Assembly (NCBI GenBank): GCA_015680685.1
Contig: MNCI01025436.1
Span: forward strand, 80,957 to 144,956
Direction of reading: 5' to 3'
DNA from: Gnetum montanum
Taxonomy: Eukaryota > Streptophyta > Gnetopsida > Gnetales > Gnetaceae
Length of the DNA: 64,000 bases
Of this stretch, positions 11,419-23,600 are shown one piece after another; position 1 is the stretch's first letter; each line of letters opens with the position of its first letter. The notes beneath the pieces are model-generated. The model searched no databases and was not told the origin of the DNA. It saw only the letters and a list, made by a program, of their open reading frames with translations. A program made the position numbers and the translations under genes.

Positions 11419-12360
11419 TGATGAATTATTCAATTGGTTGCATCAATGGGCATGTGTTAACATAACCTTGTCGATGCATGGTTTGATGCTTTGATGCAGA
11501 TGCATCAACACAGTGTCTAGCCTTGCCTATACAAATGTGCATACCCATTGCATTTATGACATGTTAAGTGAGTAGCATGGTTGAACTCTTGTAGTTTTCC
11601 TAGTTCAAAGTTAGAATATTTTCTAAGTGCCTGTAGTAGGACTTTAAGGATTTTACAGATCCTTATTCAAGCATCAATGTAATTGAATACTTTGATGTGA
11701 CAATAATAAAGACAAGATTCTTGGAACTCCTTGTAGCACTTTGAATAGATTAATGTTTATTTCCATGCACTTTACATTCATGTCTTGGTTAATTAATGAA
11801 CTTAATAACAACACATAAGTATGACCACTTCGAACATACTGGTGATCCCAGTATTGGCTATTTGGTGCACCCAGTGATAGACACTTGGTAACCTAGTGGC
11901 ATTAGAGCGAGTTAGATTAAGACATTACATATGTTAGGCTGGTTAGATTAAGACACTTGGTAACCCAGTGAAAATGCAAATGGAAAGTGGACCTAGATGC
12001 TTATGTTAGGCTGGTTAGATTAAGACATTACATAGTTAATTAGTTGATTTTCAATTAATTATCCTAAAGATTGGGAGTGGTTTCTATTTCTATATAAGAA
12101 ACGGCTCTCCCTTGTTTCTCCCTTGGCTTACAATTAACCATACAACTAAGCTTACACAAGTGAAGCCAAGAAGACAACGATCNGTTAACCATACAACTAA
12201 GCTTACACAAGTGAAGCCAAGAAGACAACGATCATAACTCTCACAGCACCATTTTTGCCCATTGGTGCATTTATGGGCTAAGTCCATAGAATTCAACTAG
12301 ATCACTAGTGAACACTTGTGATTCATATGGTTGAGCAGAGGGGTTACTTGCTGCTCATCA
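11419..12360 (+). repeat. 3' LTR of element B
   Basis: TGATGAATT...GCTCATCA, 942 bp. U3 carries GATGCATC-type repeats. Inside U5 at about 12085-12115 is a second TATA-like sequence (TTTCTATATAAGAAACGG) followed by 25 bases identical to the start of R in element D LTRs. A single N at 12183 is flanked by a 49-base exact duplication (12134-12182 and 12185-12233), probably an assembly join. Confidence 0.85.
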
Positions 12361-12720
12361 AGAAGCCACTACAAGTCTTCTTCTAATATCTATATTATGT
12401 AGTTAATCTCTTTTGGTAATATTCAACATCCATCAAAGCATTCACATCTTTGCCATATTGATTTGTTGCACATGCTTCTTTTATATTGCCCAACATTTAG
12501 CACCATATAAGATACTAGGCCTGATTTTTGTCTTGTAAAATTTCCCCTTCAATTTTAGTGGTATTCTTTTATCATATAGAATAACACTAGCTTGTCTCTA
12601 TTTTGACCATCTTGCTTTAATTTTTTTCTTATATCTTTGTCAATTTCACCATGTGATTGGAGGATTGATTTAAGTAGTAGAATTGTTTGTAGCAAGGGAC
12701 ATTTTCTATTCCACCACTAT
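12361..12720 (-). mobile_element. RTE-type LINE fragment (3' end of reverse transcriptase), antisense
   Basis: The reverse complement reads, with stops, RIPLKLKGKFYKTKIRPSILYG, then AKCWAI, HVQQINMAK and LHNIDIRRRLVVAS. This is the C-terminal part of RTE-clade non-LTR reverse transcriptase (normally RTAIRPAMLYGAECWA and so on). The fragment is cut at the element B LTR junction; its 3' end presumably lay left of B. It is a dead remnant. A second antisense copy of the same segment lies in intron 3 of the NPH3 gene. Confidence 0.75.
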
Positions 12721-13460
12721 TTATGTTGTTATTAAAATTGTGTTTCATATATTTTGTCTTACTTGCTAATCTTTTAATTATTTTCAGAAATCAATTACAA
12801 TTTTTAAAACAGCCAAAGTTCACTATTTTATATATATTACTAAATGTTAGGCTGTGTATAAATTATACATTGCAACAAGACTTCCAAGTCCAAAGATGAT
12901 ATAAAAAATTGAAAATAGATAAAAATTTGACTATTAATGGAAGTCGTACCGTTAAGATAGAAATAAGGAGATTATGAAATCTGGCGATCAGCTACTTGCA
13001 ATGAGGCATGTGAACCTGCAGAGTTGTCAAAGATGCGTTGCACCTGTCATCGAAATTGTACTTATCAAAATTTTCGCTTATTTTTGTGACAGCAATTTTG
13101 GATTGCTAGGTAGAATGTGTTTTCATGTTATTTTCGTGACAGCGATTTTGGATTGCTAGGTAGAAGGTGTTCTCACGGTAATCGTACCTGCAATACGAGG
13201 ATTGCAGAGGCAGGCACATTTATAAAAACAGCAGTAGAAGAAGATGCAAATGCACATGCAAAATGCAGCCAATAAAGTAACGTTTGCTCATGTTCTGCTG
13301 AGCGACAACAGCGGCAGGTTTCTCCGTGGATAGTAAACACCCAGATCCGCCACTCATCCATCAATCCATCCATGACCCATCAACGCAAATCATAGCAATA
13401 ATAGCACTGATCTGTGATACGGTATCGTTAATTAATTACCGAGAGCCACGATCTGTTTTA
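12721..13460. other. Upstream flank of the NPH3 gene
   Basis: AT-rich unique-looking sequence with no convincing ORF. A short local repeat (GACAGCAATTTTGGATTGCTAGGTAGAA, about 13089 and 13139) occurs twice. GC content rises from about 13.2 kb toward the gene. Confidence 0.45.
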
Positions 13461-13707
13461 CGTCGCGTGTAATTCAATGGCCGTTCGCAGCGCACCAGAT
13501 CGATTGGTTGGGGGATTGGCGTATTCAAAAGTGGAGCGAGGGAGGGAGGGAGCAGTCAACATCAACGAATTGCAGGACCCACGTCCCCACACACACAGAC
13601 TGCCAAAATCGCCAAGGCCAACGCCGATATCGATAGCTGCAGTGCCATTGTTATTGTTATTGATGGGCTTGGGTTGGGTTTAATTAAGAATTAGGTGCGG
13701 ATTCCTT

Positions 13708-13740
13708 CTGCTGCATCTGCATCTGCATTTGCATCTGCGC
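13708..13740 (+). repeat. TGCATC hexamer repeat
   Basis: About five imperfect TGCATC/TGCATT units in the promoter region. Confidence 0.7.
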
Positions 13741-13897
13741 TGTAGTGTTTTGCACTGCACTTGTTGTTGGGTCACTTGAAACGATTGCATCTCTTCGCAG
13801 ACGTACCCTACTCTTGTTGCTTCTGCTTTTGTTTTTGTTCGAGGGACTGTTGCTGCGATTACGACGAACTACACATGTGAAAGGCGGGAGGAGTAGA

Positions 13898-13935
13898 GGA
13901 AAGGGAAGGGAAGGGAAGGGAAGGGAAGGAAAGGG
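13898..13935 (+). repeat. AAGGG microsatellite
   Basis: Tandem AAGGG units in the promoter region of the NPH3-family gene. It is a GA-rich tract of the kind often found in plant promoters and 5' leaders. Confidence 0.8.
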
Positions 13936-14297
13936 GCTTTTGTTTTGTGTTGTGTTTGAACTGATTCTTCTACATACTACAGTCAATCAGTCAGTGAGTC
14001 AGTCCGTCACAGGTTGCTACTGCTTTCATCTCATATCATTTCTTGGACTTTGGATTCTTCTTCTCCGTCGTGTGTTTGGGCCATGGACTGTGTGATTTGG
14101 TTTTTTCGGCCAATGGCAAGTCAAGCGCCGTGCAACAGCAACGCAACAGCAGCACATGGCCTCTTTGTCTTGGAGGCATAAACAAGCTCCACATATGTTT
14201 ATTTATTTCTTGTTATCGTTGCCCACCCCCAATATTTATAAACAGCACCTTCGCGAGATTTGGTTCTGGTACCCCTGGGTTGGATACCCAACGCTGC

Positions 14298-14329
14298 AAT
14301 TGTTATTGTTATTATTATTATTATTATAA
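14298..14329 (+). repeat. ATT microsatellite
   Basis: TTGTTATTGTTATTATTATTATTATTATAAG. It lies between the two TATA-like boxes. Confidence 0.8.
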
Positions 14330-14472
14330 GTTCGTGGGCAGTTGTTGAAGTGGGTTCCGGTTCCAGGAAACCCTTTTTCTGGGTTTGGGTATTTAAGAGA
14401 CACGAAATAGGATTAGGAATTGCAGAGCTGCCAAGATTTTGACTTGTAGCAGGAGAAGGTGGGCAGAGGTAG

Positions 14473-14638
14473 ATGACGATGGGGATGTGGATGCTTGTTG
14501 GCATTTAGCAAAGCACAAGTATGGGCAAGGATGGAGCTCTGTAATGTGCTGCTTCAGTGAGTTTTAAGCACTTGTAGCTTGTCCCGTATGATTTGCTGCG
14601 ACACTCCACAGTTGCATCCCTTTTCTTCCCATCTGTGA
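14473..14638 (+). other. Cluster of short upstream ORFs in the presumed 5' leader
   Basis: Four short frames precede the main start: ATG 14473-14508 (MTMGMWMLVGI), 14521-14544 (MGKDGAL), 14531-14560 (MELCNVLLQ) and one from about 14588 (MICCDTPQLH...). If the transcript starts near 14420 without a leader intron, all would be upstream ORFs able to reduce translation of the main frame. Confidence 0.35.
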
Positions 14639-14699
14639 CATCGTCCTCAGCAGGCTAGGATCCTGCAACACGTTGCCGATAAACTTGATAATCTTGCAG

Positions 14700-17600
14700 A
14701 TGGCTTGTATGAAACTGGGTTCCAAAGCTGATGGCTTCCAAAGACAGGGACAAGCATGGTATACTAGTTTTTCTATGTGATTTATTTCCTGAATATTGAA
14801 ATTAAATGGTTACTTTGTTGAGTGATCAGAGGGCATCTATAATATTTTACCATGAAGACGGACTCTAGTTTCTATGGTTTCCCATGCTAAAAATGCTTTG
14901 TGTAGTCACCCTACACCTCAACGTTGACTCTTGCAGGATTTTTTTTAAGTAAATATATATAAATTGCTCCAAGGTATTTCGGTTTAAAGTGTTATTAAAC
15001 TGCGCATTTTTACTCTGTCCACGTAAACAACGGACATCGTTCTCATTCTTGCAGCTTCCCTTATTCACCATGCATATTATGTGTTAGTCTAAACTTAAAC
15101 TGAAACTTTTCTGTGTTAGTTAAAATTGAAACTGGAATTACTTTGATAGTCCCTCTAGATCTACTGGACAGTACAAATATATATGCTATGAGATTTGAAA
15201 ACATCATTAAGAAAATTACCAAGTGTTCTTGGTAATAATTAGAACAATAAACCAAATTTGTAACCAGAATATTTCACTTAAGATTAATGTGCTCAAAAAC
15301 AGGATATTGGAGGAAAATGTGGTGTTCATCTTCAATGCTACTTTGAGTGCATGGTTGACATACCTTATCTTTAGCATGAATTTTGAGCTATTTACCTATT
15401 TCAGCTCTTAGATGATGAGATCCTATTCATGCTCTACTATAGTGAGTAATAGCTACTGTTAAATAGTTTGCCTTTGAATTAAGGCCTTTCATGATATTGT
15501 CCAAGTAGAAATGATTCTTTCTTAGTACATTTTCCCAAAGTTCTGAAATACTGTTTGTTTCAGCACTTCACAAACAAAATAAAGAATGTGCTATTACTAT
15601 CCATAGAAATATCCTAAAAAATCTAATTTAAGTAATCCTTAGCAAACAGGAAAGATGTGGATCAACATGTTTTGGACTGACCGGACTAACACAATAATCT
15701 TGCATAAAATTTTAACTTCAGTTAAAGTCATTTGTCACAACTCAATTTCCTATATGTACATGTACTTTAATCCACAGGTTAAAGAAAGAATGCTAGATAT
15801 GAAACTTTCAAACTATGCATTTCATAATCAATGAACATTTTTCTTTTTATAAGGAATGCTTTTTGTTTCTTCAACGTTTCTGATTCACCCCAGTGACAGT
15901 ACAAACATTTTGCAGGTTCTGTGCTTCAGGGCTTCCTAGTGATATCCGAATTGAAGTTGGAGAGATGTCTTTCCACTTGCACAAGGTTTGCTCTAAAGTA
16001 TACATGATATGGGCAATTACAGGCATTATTCTTGGTTAATTATATGTTTGCATGTTAGCTTATGTACAGATGCAATGGATCACTGATCTCATAATATACC
16101 AACAAAGGTGAAATTCCTGTATTGATGTTAGTATCTTGGGCTCAATGGCCAAGAGACCAATTACCACCTGACTCTAAGGGGACCCATCCTGGTTATGGAA
16201 AACAAAATAGTATGGTCATACCATTCAGGTGGACCAACTTTGTCATGATAAAACTATATTGGTGGATAAAAAATACACAAGAAAGCAATCGATGCAACTC
16301 TTTTGCTCACTGCAGGGAACAATGTACGAAAATTCAAGAAATACATAATGTAATTCCAAGACTACTCCAAAACCAACAAAAAAAAAAAAAAACCCAGCAC
16401 ACGATTGCTTGGCCCTTTTGTTCAAGTGCCTGCCGATCTAAAATTATGCTTGAATCATTCATTATTTCAAAGCTTTGATTCCCACTAATAACAACCACTT
16501 GAGTATTCTGTAGACTTATATGCAGGGCAATGAGTCTTTGGCTTGAACAGAACAAGTTTTCAAGGATTAGGTCCATGTCCATACATAACATGCTTTGAGT
16601 GTAGCTAGGGAAATATTGCTGTGATAATAATTTACAAGATGTGGGCTTATTTATGCCAACTGCAATAGTAAGAATTATAACACTGGTTTTGATTTTTTTC
16701 AGCATAAAAATATCCTTCGTCAAAGGGGCTAGAGTTAAATTCTCAGTAAATTAATTATGGGATTCTGTTATTTTATAAAAGGAAAAGATTCTCTTGATTA
16801 ATTATAAATATATATTATATGCATATATAGCTAAACTAGTGTACAAGATCAACGACCTTGTTGTGGCTGTGTTCTACTAGTATAGAAAGACAGATGTAAA
16901 GTTGACATCAGCATGTTTTTATTTTATGCAAGTAACTGTGAACCATCTTTTTCAGTAACTGTATTGATCCTACTTTTATGCTTTTGAACGTTGGGCTGGC
17001 TAAAGCTCAGGAAATACCTTTAATGAAAGTAACGAATTCCTTCTGCCACCTTTTTTTTCTTTGCGATATTCACATGTTTTTTCTGTGAAAGATTGTTGGA
17101 TAAGGATGTAATATGATAGCTAAAGCAAAGAAGCAAGAATAAAATGCCATTTTCAGCACTTCAGTAATATACTTTGTTAATTGTTTCCTGGGTCAAATTG
17201 CCTTTTATATTTCACATTTTCGACTATAGTCCATGCCTCTCGAAGAAACAATTGAAGTTTGAAAATGTAGTTGTAGTGATTGCCTTGTTTTCTTCATTAA
17301 AGGATGAATTGTCTTCCGTTAAGTCTGCATTTGCTGCTGAGTGTGAGTGTTAGAGGGATTTAAACATCACAATTTAAGTGCAATCTATTCGTACTACATA
17401 ATACTTTATGCTGAAATAGAGAAAGCGAAGACCATATTCATAGGTATGAATACTGATTTAATTATTTGACATATACACATTTTCAACCGAAGTTCCATTC
17501 AATGGTATTTTGAGGAAATACAAGGTGGAGCTTCCCAATAAGTTTTTAAACTGAACCATTATCACCAGAGCATTTTCTGGTTCTAGGTAATGCATTTGGG

Positions 17601-20600
17601 CAGATAAACTTCATGTACTGCCATGTGGAATCCATTTTTCCACTGCATCAGATGCATATCATTTAAGAAGTCAAGTGGTTTGCAGAGGTTTTAAGTTAAG
17701 TTTAAAATTGGTCATGTATTGATGAACTTGCTTGGCTTAATAACATTTTCTTACCTAACATGTGCATGGAATTGATCTCGTATAACTTGAACAATTTTTC
17801 CTGTCATGTTCACATTGTAATATATTGAGCACCATATACCATTTTCTTCATGTGTAAAAATTCTTTTTCATGGTGTTTTCACTCAGTTGTCAGTGTATTT
17901 GTTTTCTGTATTGTCAAGGATAAGAAGAGGTAGACATCCCTTTTTTCTATTATTATTTTCTGCATCTCACTCTTTGACCTATGGTTGTAGTTCCCCTTAC
18001 TATCTAGGAGTGGACGATTAGGACGACTTATTGAGGAACTTTCAGAAGATGATCAGGAGGCACATGTAATAAAGCTAAATGACATACCTGGTGGTCCTGG
18101 TGCATTTGAACTTGCGGCCAAGTTCTGCTATGGTGTGAAAGCAGAGCTGACAGCTACAAATGTTGTATCATTACGATGTGCTGCAGAGTATCTTGAGATG
18201 ACCGAAGAGTATGGGGAAGGGAATCTCATATCTTTGACAGAACTTTTTTTAAATCAAGTCGTTCTCCGTAGTTGGAAAGATTCTTTGAAAGCTCTTCAAA
18301 GCTGTGAGGATATACATCCACATGCTGAGGAGTTAAATATTGTGAAGAGACTTGTAGACTCTCTAGCAATTCAAGCTTGTAGTGATCCAAATCTATTTGG
18401 ATGGCCTATGATGGAGCATGGATCAATGCAAAGTCCCGGTGGAAGTGTTTTGTGGAATGGAATTAGCACAGGAGCTCGGCCTAAACATTCTAGTCCTGAT
18501 TGGTGGTTTGAAGATGCGACATTGTTGAATCTGCAATTGTATAAACGTCTGATAACAGCAATGGAAGCCAGAGGTATCAGAGCTGAGAATATTGCTGGAT
18601 CTTTAATGGCATATGCAAAGAGATACCTCCCTGGACTTTATCGACGTCAAGGATCTCAAGAAATCAGCAGCAGATTTTCCAGCCTCACATTGTCATCTGC
18701 AACAAATGAAAATGATCAAAGGCATCTCCTGGAGACCATTGAGTCTCTCTTGCCCATGCAGAAGGGTGTAACTTCAACACGATTCTTATTTGGATTGCTT
18801 AAAACTGCTATGATTTTGAATGCAAATCCTGATTGTAAAAACAACCTAGAAAAAAGAATAGGAATGCAGTTGGACCAGGCTACCGTGGAGGACCTGCTTA
18901 TGCCTAACTATTCTTATGCTGTTGAAAATCTCTATGACGTGGATTGTATTCAGAGAATTCTGGATCATTTTCTATCATTTGATCAAAATGCAGGAGGGGC
19001 ATCTCCTTGCTCTGTTGATGATGGGCATTTGATTGGCTCTCCATCTCTTACACCCATAACCATGGTTGCAAAATTGATGGATGGTTACCTTGCAGAGATT
19101 GCAACCGATGAAAGTTTGAAAGTTTCAAAATTTCAGTCGTTGGCAGCAGCTCTCCCAGATTATGCTAGACCACTGGATGATGGATTATATCGTGCAATTG
19201 ACATATATTTAAAGGTAATGACCACTGATTTTCATTCAGGAATTTTAATTTCAATTAAAAGCAAATATTCCGGAGATAGCAAACTCTTTAAGTTGCTTCA
19301 TTTTAAAAAGTTATAGAACTTAGTTATTCTCATATTTTTCTATTTAGGATGCATGTGTTCGTGCACTGATCAAAATTCTAAATGATCCAGAAAGCAAGAA
19401 ATTGCATGTCTCCTAGAAATTCAGCTTTTCGTTTTGCTGTAATGTGTAAGCATATTATCCTGCAAGGGACCAGCAGATGTTCTGTTTTGCATTTTATTTC
19501 TATACAAAAGCTAATTTATGAGAAATGAAGTCAGTACGCAAAATTTGAAACATGTCTTTGTGAACTAAGCTAAGTTGTTTCATTGTCTTCAGTAGCTAGA
19601 GATTTGCTTTACCAGATGCTTCTTTCTTTTGAGCTTATGTCTGAATTATCATAATCCCCGCCGCGTTCCAGCACCTTTCTAAGTTTTCTTTTGCTATTTG
19701 CCTCTATTAAGAGCTAAATCGTTAGCTATCTGCAATTCTCCCATATCATTTTTATTCTATTTGTTCATGTCTTTTTTAGGCTTTCTTTTGGTGGCCTTTC
19801 AGGAATTGTGATGTGGCAACCATTTTTGAGATGCTCACTATCTGATTTTCTTTCGACATGACCAAACAATCTAAGACACCATTCTTCTAGTTTATTTACA
19901 ATAAAAAGTCACTACAAGTCTTATTTTAAAATTTGTATTGTGCTATTTATTTCTTATCACATTCTGCATTCATCTAAGCATTCTCATTTCTGTTACGCCG
20001 AGTGATTGTTTATCTTGTTTTTTGATGGCTGAACATTCAGTACTATATAAAATTACAGGCTTGATTACAATCCTATATAATTCTTGCTTTAGTTGTATTG
20101 GGATTCTTTATCATATAAAACATTACTAGCCTATCTTCTGTCTCCATTTTAACCATCCTCTCAATCCTGTCTTTCACACCATCGTTAGTTTTAACTTATG
20201 ATTGGAGCAATGATCCTAGATAGTAAAGCTATTTGCAATGATGGGCGTTTTAGTTTATGTCTGAATGCTAAGTCTTAAACTCTTTTGAAGTATTTGCTAG
20301 AATTTTTGCAGCATTTATGCCCCCTCTTGGGTTTTGGGAAATGCTGAATACGCTGGGTGCAACCTATTACAGTAGGACTTTTGTCAAAGATTTGGCTTTA
20401 TGAGTCTCACACCAAGACAAATAATAGTAGAAGTTAACATGCAAATTGTAGTACAACATGGTTCACAGAGAAAACAATGACAATAAAATGACCAATGTAT
20501 AGAGGATGACCCTGACACCAATTTATTTAAAAAGGTAAAGCAACAAAAGTGTTTGCACAATGGATGAAATAAACATGTGTTTACTCCTTTTTCTAAAAGG

Positions 20601-23600
20601 ATGGAATATAGAGTGAACCTTAGCCAACAATTCTTGCATGTTTTATACAATCGAGTTGTGAGCTTGTTACCTAGATGAACTCTCTGAACTTGCACTGCTA
20701 ACCATACACCTTTTCATGATGTTGCCAACTAGTAGTTCTGCCATTCCATCGTTGAAGCTTATAGAGTAACATTTTGAGTTCTCACCATCTACACCTCATA
20801 TATAATTTTCTTTCAATTATTGATCAGAGAATAATTGACTTCTCTTAACTGTTAATATGTGACCTCTAGCTTAGTCATTTAAATGTCATCTTGCAATGTT
20901 TTTTTCCTTTTCTTTTTCGAATTATCCTTCATTTAGATGCAAGGAATCCACGTTTATTTTTGGATACTTGTAGTTGTGGGGGTAAGGTGAGATATTCATA
21001 TGAAAACAGTAATTCCTTTTAAATTTCTTGATATGTTTAATCACTGGATATTGTGCAATGAGTGAACTATTTATTCGGTAACTACCCAAAATCAGCTAAC
21101 TATTAAGGAGCAATTGTTTCATTCCTTGACTGGTTGGTTGGCTGGCTTGGTAAGCTTGTTACTTTGGATGGAAGGTTAGAATTAATTTGTAGCTGTGTTC
21201 ATTCTACTCCAATGCATTTGATGTCATGCTAATAGACATGAATAGAGGAAGTTAAGAAATTAGAAAAATTGGTGTGTGAATTTCTTTGGCAGAATCCTGA
21301 AGTTGCACTTAGACTGAAAAACGTTGAATTATTTAAATCTGTCACTTTTGGGCAAGCTAGCATGGGAGGCCATGAATGAGGATATTATGCATGTAAAAAA
21401 TAATGAAAGCAAAGTATTTAAATTAAAAAGAAGATTTTTAGAAGGGCAACTTATTATTGGTGCATTAACAGGAGGGAAGGGTATTGAAAAAGTAAATATA
21501 TAGACAAAAGATCATTGTTTATAATTTCAGGTTGGTGAAGTTTGGTTATGGAAAACAAAAAATGCCATACAAATTAGTGGAGATATATGGTACCGTACCT
21601 ACAAGCCACATATGTAAGGAAGCTCTATGTTAGAGAAAGATTGACCTCCTTCCTAAAGTTAATGATAACTTGATGAAATAGTGATGGATGAAGGTTACAA
21701 GATGTTTTTGTCAAGCTGTGTGAAGATGGTAATAATTTTTATGCATTGCCCTGCAATTGGATATATCTGGAATAAAATTTGGGCAGCCACATTTTGGCAT
21801 TAAACATTTTAAAATGCTTAGATCGTTAGAAAATTTGTCAGCAGCTTAGACATGAATCGGTGGAACTCAACTACCTAATAAAATTTGGATTGCATTGATT
21901 GTACATGCAATCCTTGGGAGAAAAGAAATTATCTGATTTAAGGTGAAGGAAAATAAACCAGAAGGAAAATATAGAACGGTGGTTGGCAGTAGTTGGATTG
22001 ACAGTGAATGCGATATATAGAACGTTATTCAAATGACTTAAGTCTTTAAACTAGCAAGATAAAACATTTAAATTAAACATAGGAGAGGGTATTATAACTG
22101 TAATTGTTTCAATTGTTTGTAGTATTTTTTAAGATTCATATGGGAGAAACATATGGGATGCTGTTTTTGAGGGAGAAACATATGGGATGCTTTTGTTGCA
22201 TATTGTGCACAATTTTGTCATGCCCATATGATTCCTCTGAAAAGGAAATAATGATGATGAAGCATAAGCAATATCTGACGTTCTGTTCGAGTTAAAACCA
22301 AAAATCACACCATTGTACTCCATAAACATTTATTAGCCATCAAAGTCAAGGCCACTCCTGCATGAGTACAGTATATAATCAATCAGTGTATATATAATAA
22401 GAATTATGGATATTTTATTGGTTATGAAGGAGAAGATGGTTTTGTTCAGGTATTACAAATTACTTGTCAGATACAAATCTTAATTGTTTTGTTAATTGTG
22501 GTTGCTCTAGACAATATCATGGGAAACAAAGATATGTTCAAGAACTGAAGGTCAATGTTATGTGAAATGCCATGAATCCCACAGGAGTGGAATGCAATTA
22601 TGAAGATTTTGGACATGCTGAAACCAAATTTGAAGCTCAGAACTAGAAGGTTGTTGATGCTTATGATTTAAATTTATCACAAGACGTTAGCTTTTTGCCT
22701 TGGCATGTCTTATTAAATTTGATCAGAATAATTTCTAATGGACTGTAATTACTCTTGGAGATAACAAGAGTAGATGCATTGTTGCTCATTATGTGGTTGA
22801 GCAGGGAGTATATAAATTACATCCATGGATCAATTTTGTGTTTGCAACTATACATAAAGGTGATATTTGTATTTGGCATTCTTTGTTTGGATGTATTAAT
22901 TATCAATATTTACAAAGTTACTCAAAATTTAAGAGCGGTAAAATATTTATATTTTACAAGAAGAAATTTGTGTTTGCAAATACCAACAATATGTAGAAGC
23001 TACCGATTGTGCTGTTTCCCAAAACAAAGCACCACATAAAGAATGAGACCACTTAAATTAATCTGATTCCAACATTGATACCTCTGGTCAGACATTATCA
23101 TAAGTAGGCAAGAAATGTTTGATCCTAACGTAATTTTCCTTCTTCTGTATAACTATTTGCAACAAAATTAGCTTTTTAATTTACAATGATGCTAGCAGGA
23201 TTATGTGTTCTTCTTATATAACTAATTTCAATGTCTTAAATTTTTTTGATTTGACTAATTTTTCCTGGGATTACCTTAGTTTGGGATATGCCTTGCAGTG
23301 TCTTAAGTTTTTGTAAAAGGTTACACTTTTGCTATTTCTTCAAACTCATCTACCATGAAAAAGTGCATTTATAATGAGCACTCATGAGAAATTATTATGA
23401 AAATATGAAAGCAAACATCTATTAAACTAATTAGAAAATCTTGAATATGAACTGGAACTGTGGAAAAAAATGCCCCCTAAAAACTTGTTACATCTCTTTG
23501 TTGCGTGAAGATAATTAAATACCTGCTTGTTTGTTAAGTTACAGACATTAAAAACAGTGATACATTAATTTTTAAATTTTCTTTTTAAATTTAATTTGTT

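Larger units (their letters stand above)
3890..12360 (+). mobile_element. Element B: Athila-like element with accessory ORF, 5' half outside window
   Basis: It starts in mid-pol because element A interrupted it. In order it has reverse transcriptase, RNase H, integrase, a ~1.9 kb post-pol spacer with an internal promoter-like region, a ~2.8 kb accessory ORF, a polypurine tract (TTGGGGATA, about 11410) and a 942-bp 3' LTR ending at 12360. The order matches element E. All ORFs carry many stops. The LTR end falls inside an antisense LINE fragment, which supports 12360 as a true insertion boundary. Confidence 0.85.
13461..14699 (+). promoter_or_regulatory. GC-richer promoter and 5' leader region of the NPH3-family gene
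   Basis: This stretch is clearly less AT-rich than the surroundings and full of simple repeats. Two TATA-like boxes lie at about 14230 (ATATTTATAAAC) and 14390 (GGTATTTAAGAG). The second fits a start of transcription near 14420, 280 bp before the coding start; no transcript data are available to confirm it. Open frames of about 100 codons in this region sit in simple repeats and are not believed. CTTGCAG directly before the ATG could be the acceptor of a leader intron. Confidence 0.5.

Noticed and set aside
13477-14504. Several 60-116 codon ORFs on both strands in the NPH3 promoter region
   Set aside because: They sit on microsatellites and GA/TC-rich tracts, overlap in opposing frames, and show no domain or similarity between them.
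16122-16723. 118- and 129-codon ORFs in intron 2
   Set aside because: Overlapping opposite strands, crossing an A-tract, low-complexity residues (runs of F or K), no recognisable motif.
19215-19316. Read-through of exon 3 into intron 3 as the natural C-terminus
   Set aside because: Exon 4 at 23901 continues the NPH3 domain in phase with the family-conserved sequence, so the in-intron stop at about 19316 reflects intron retention only.
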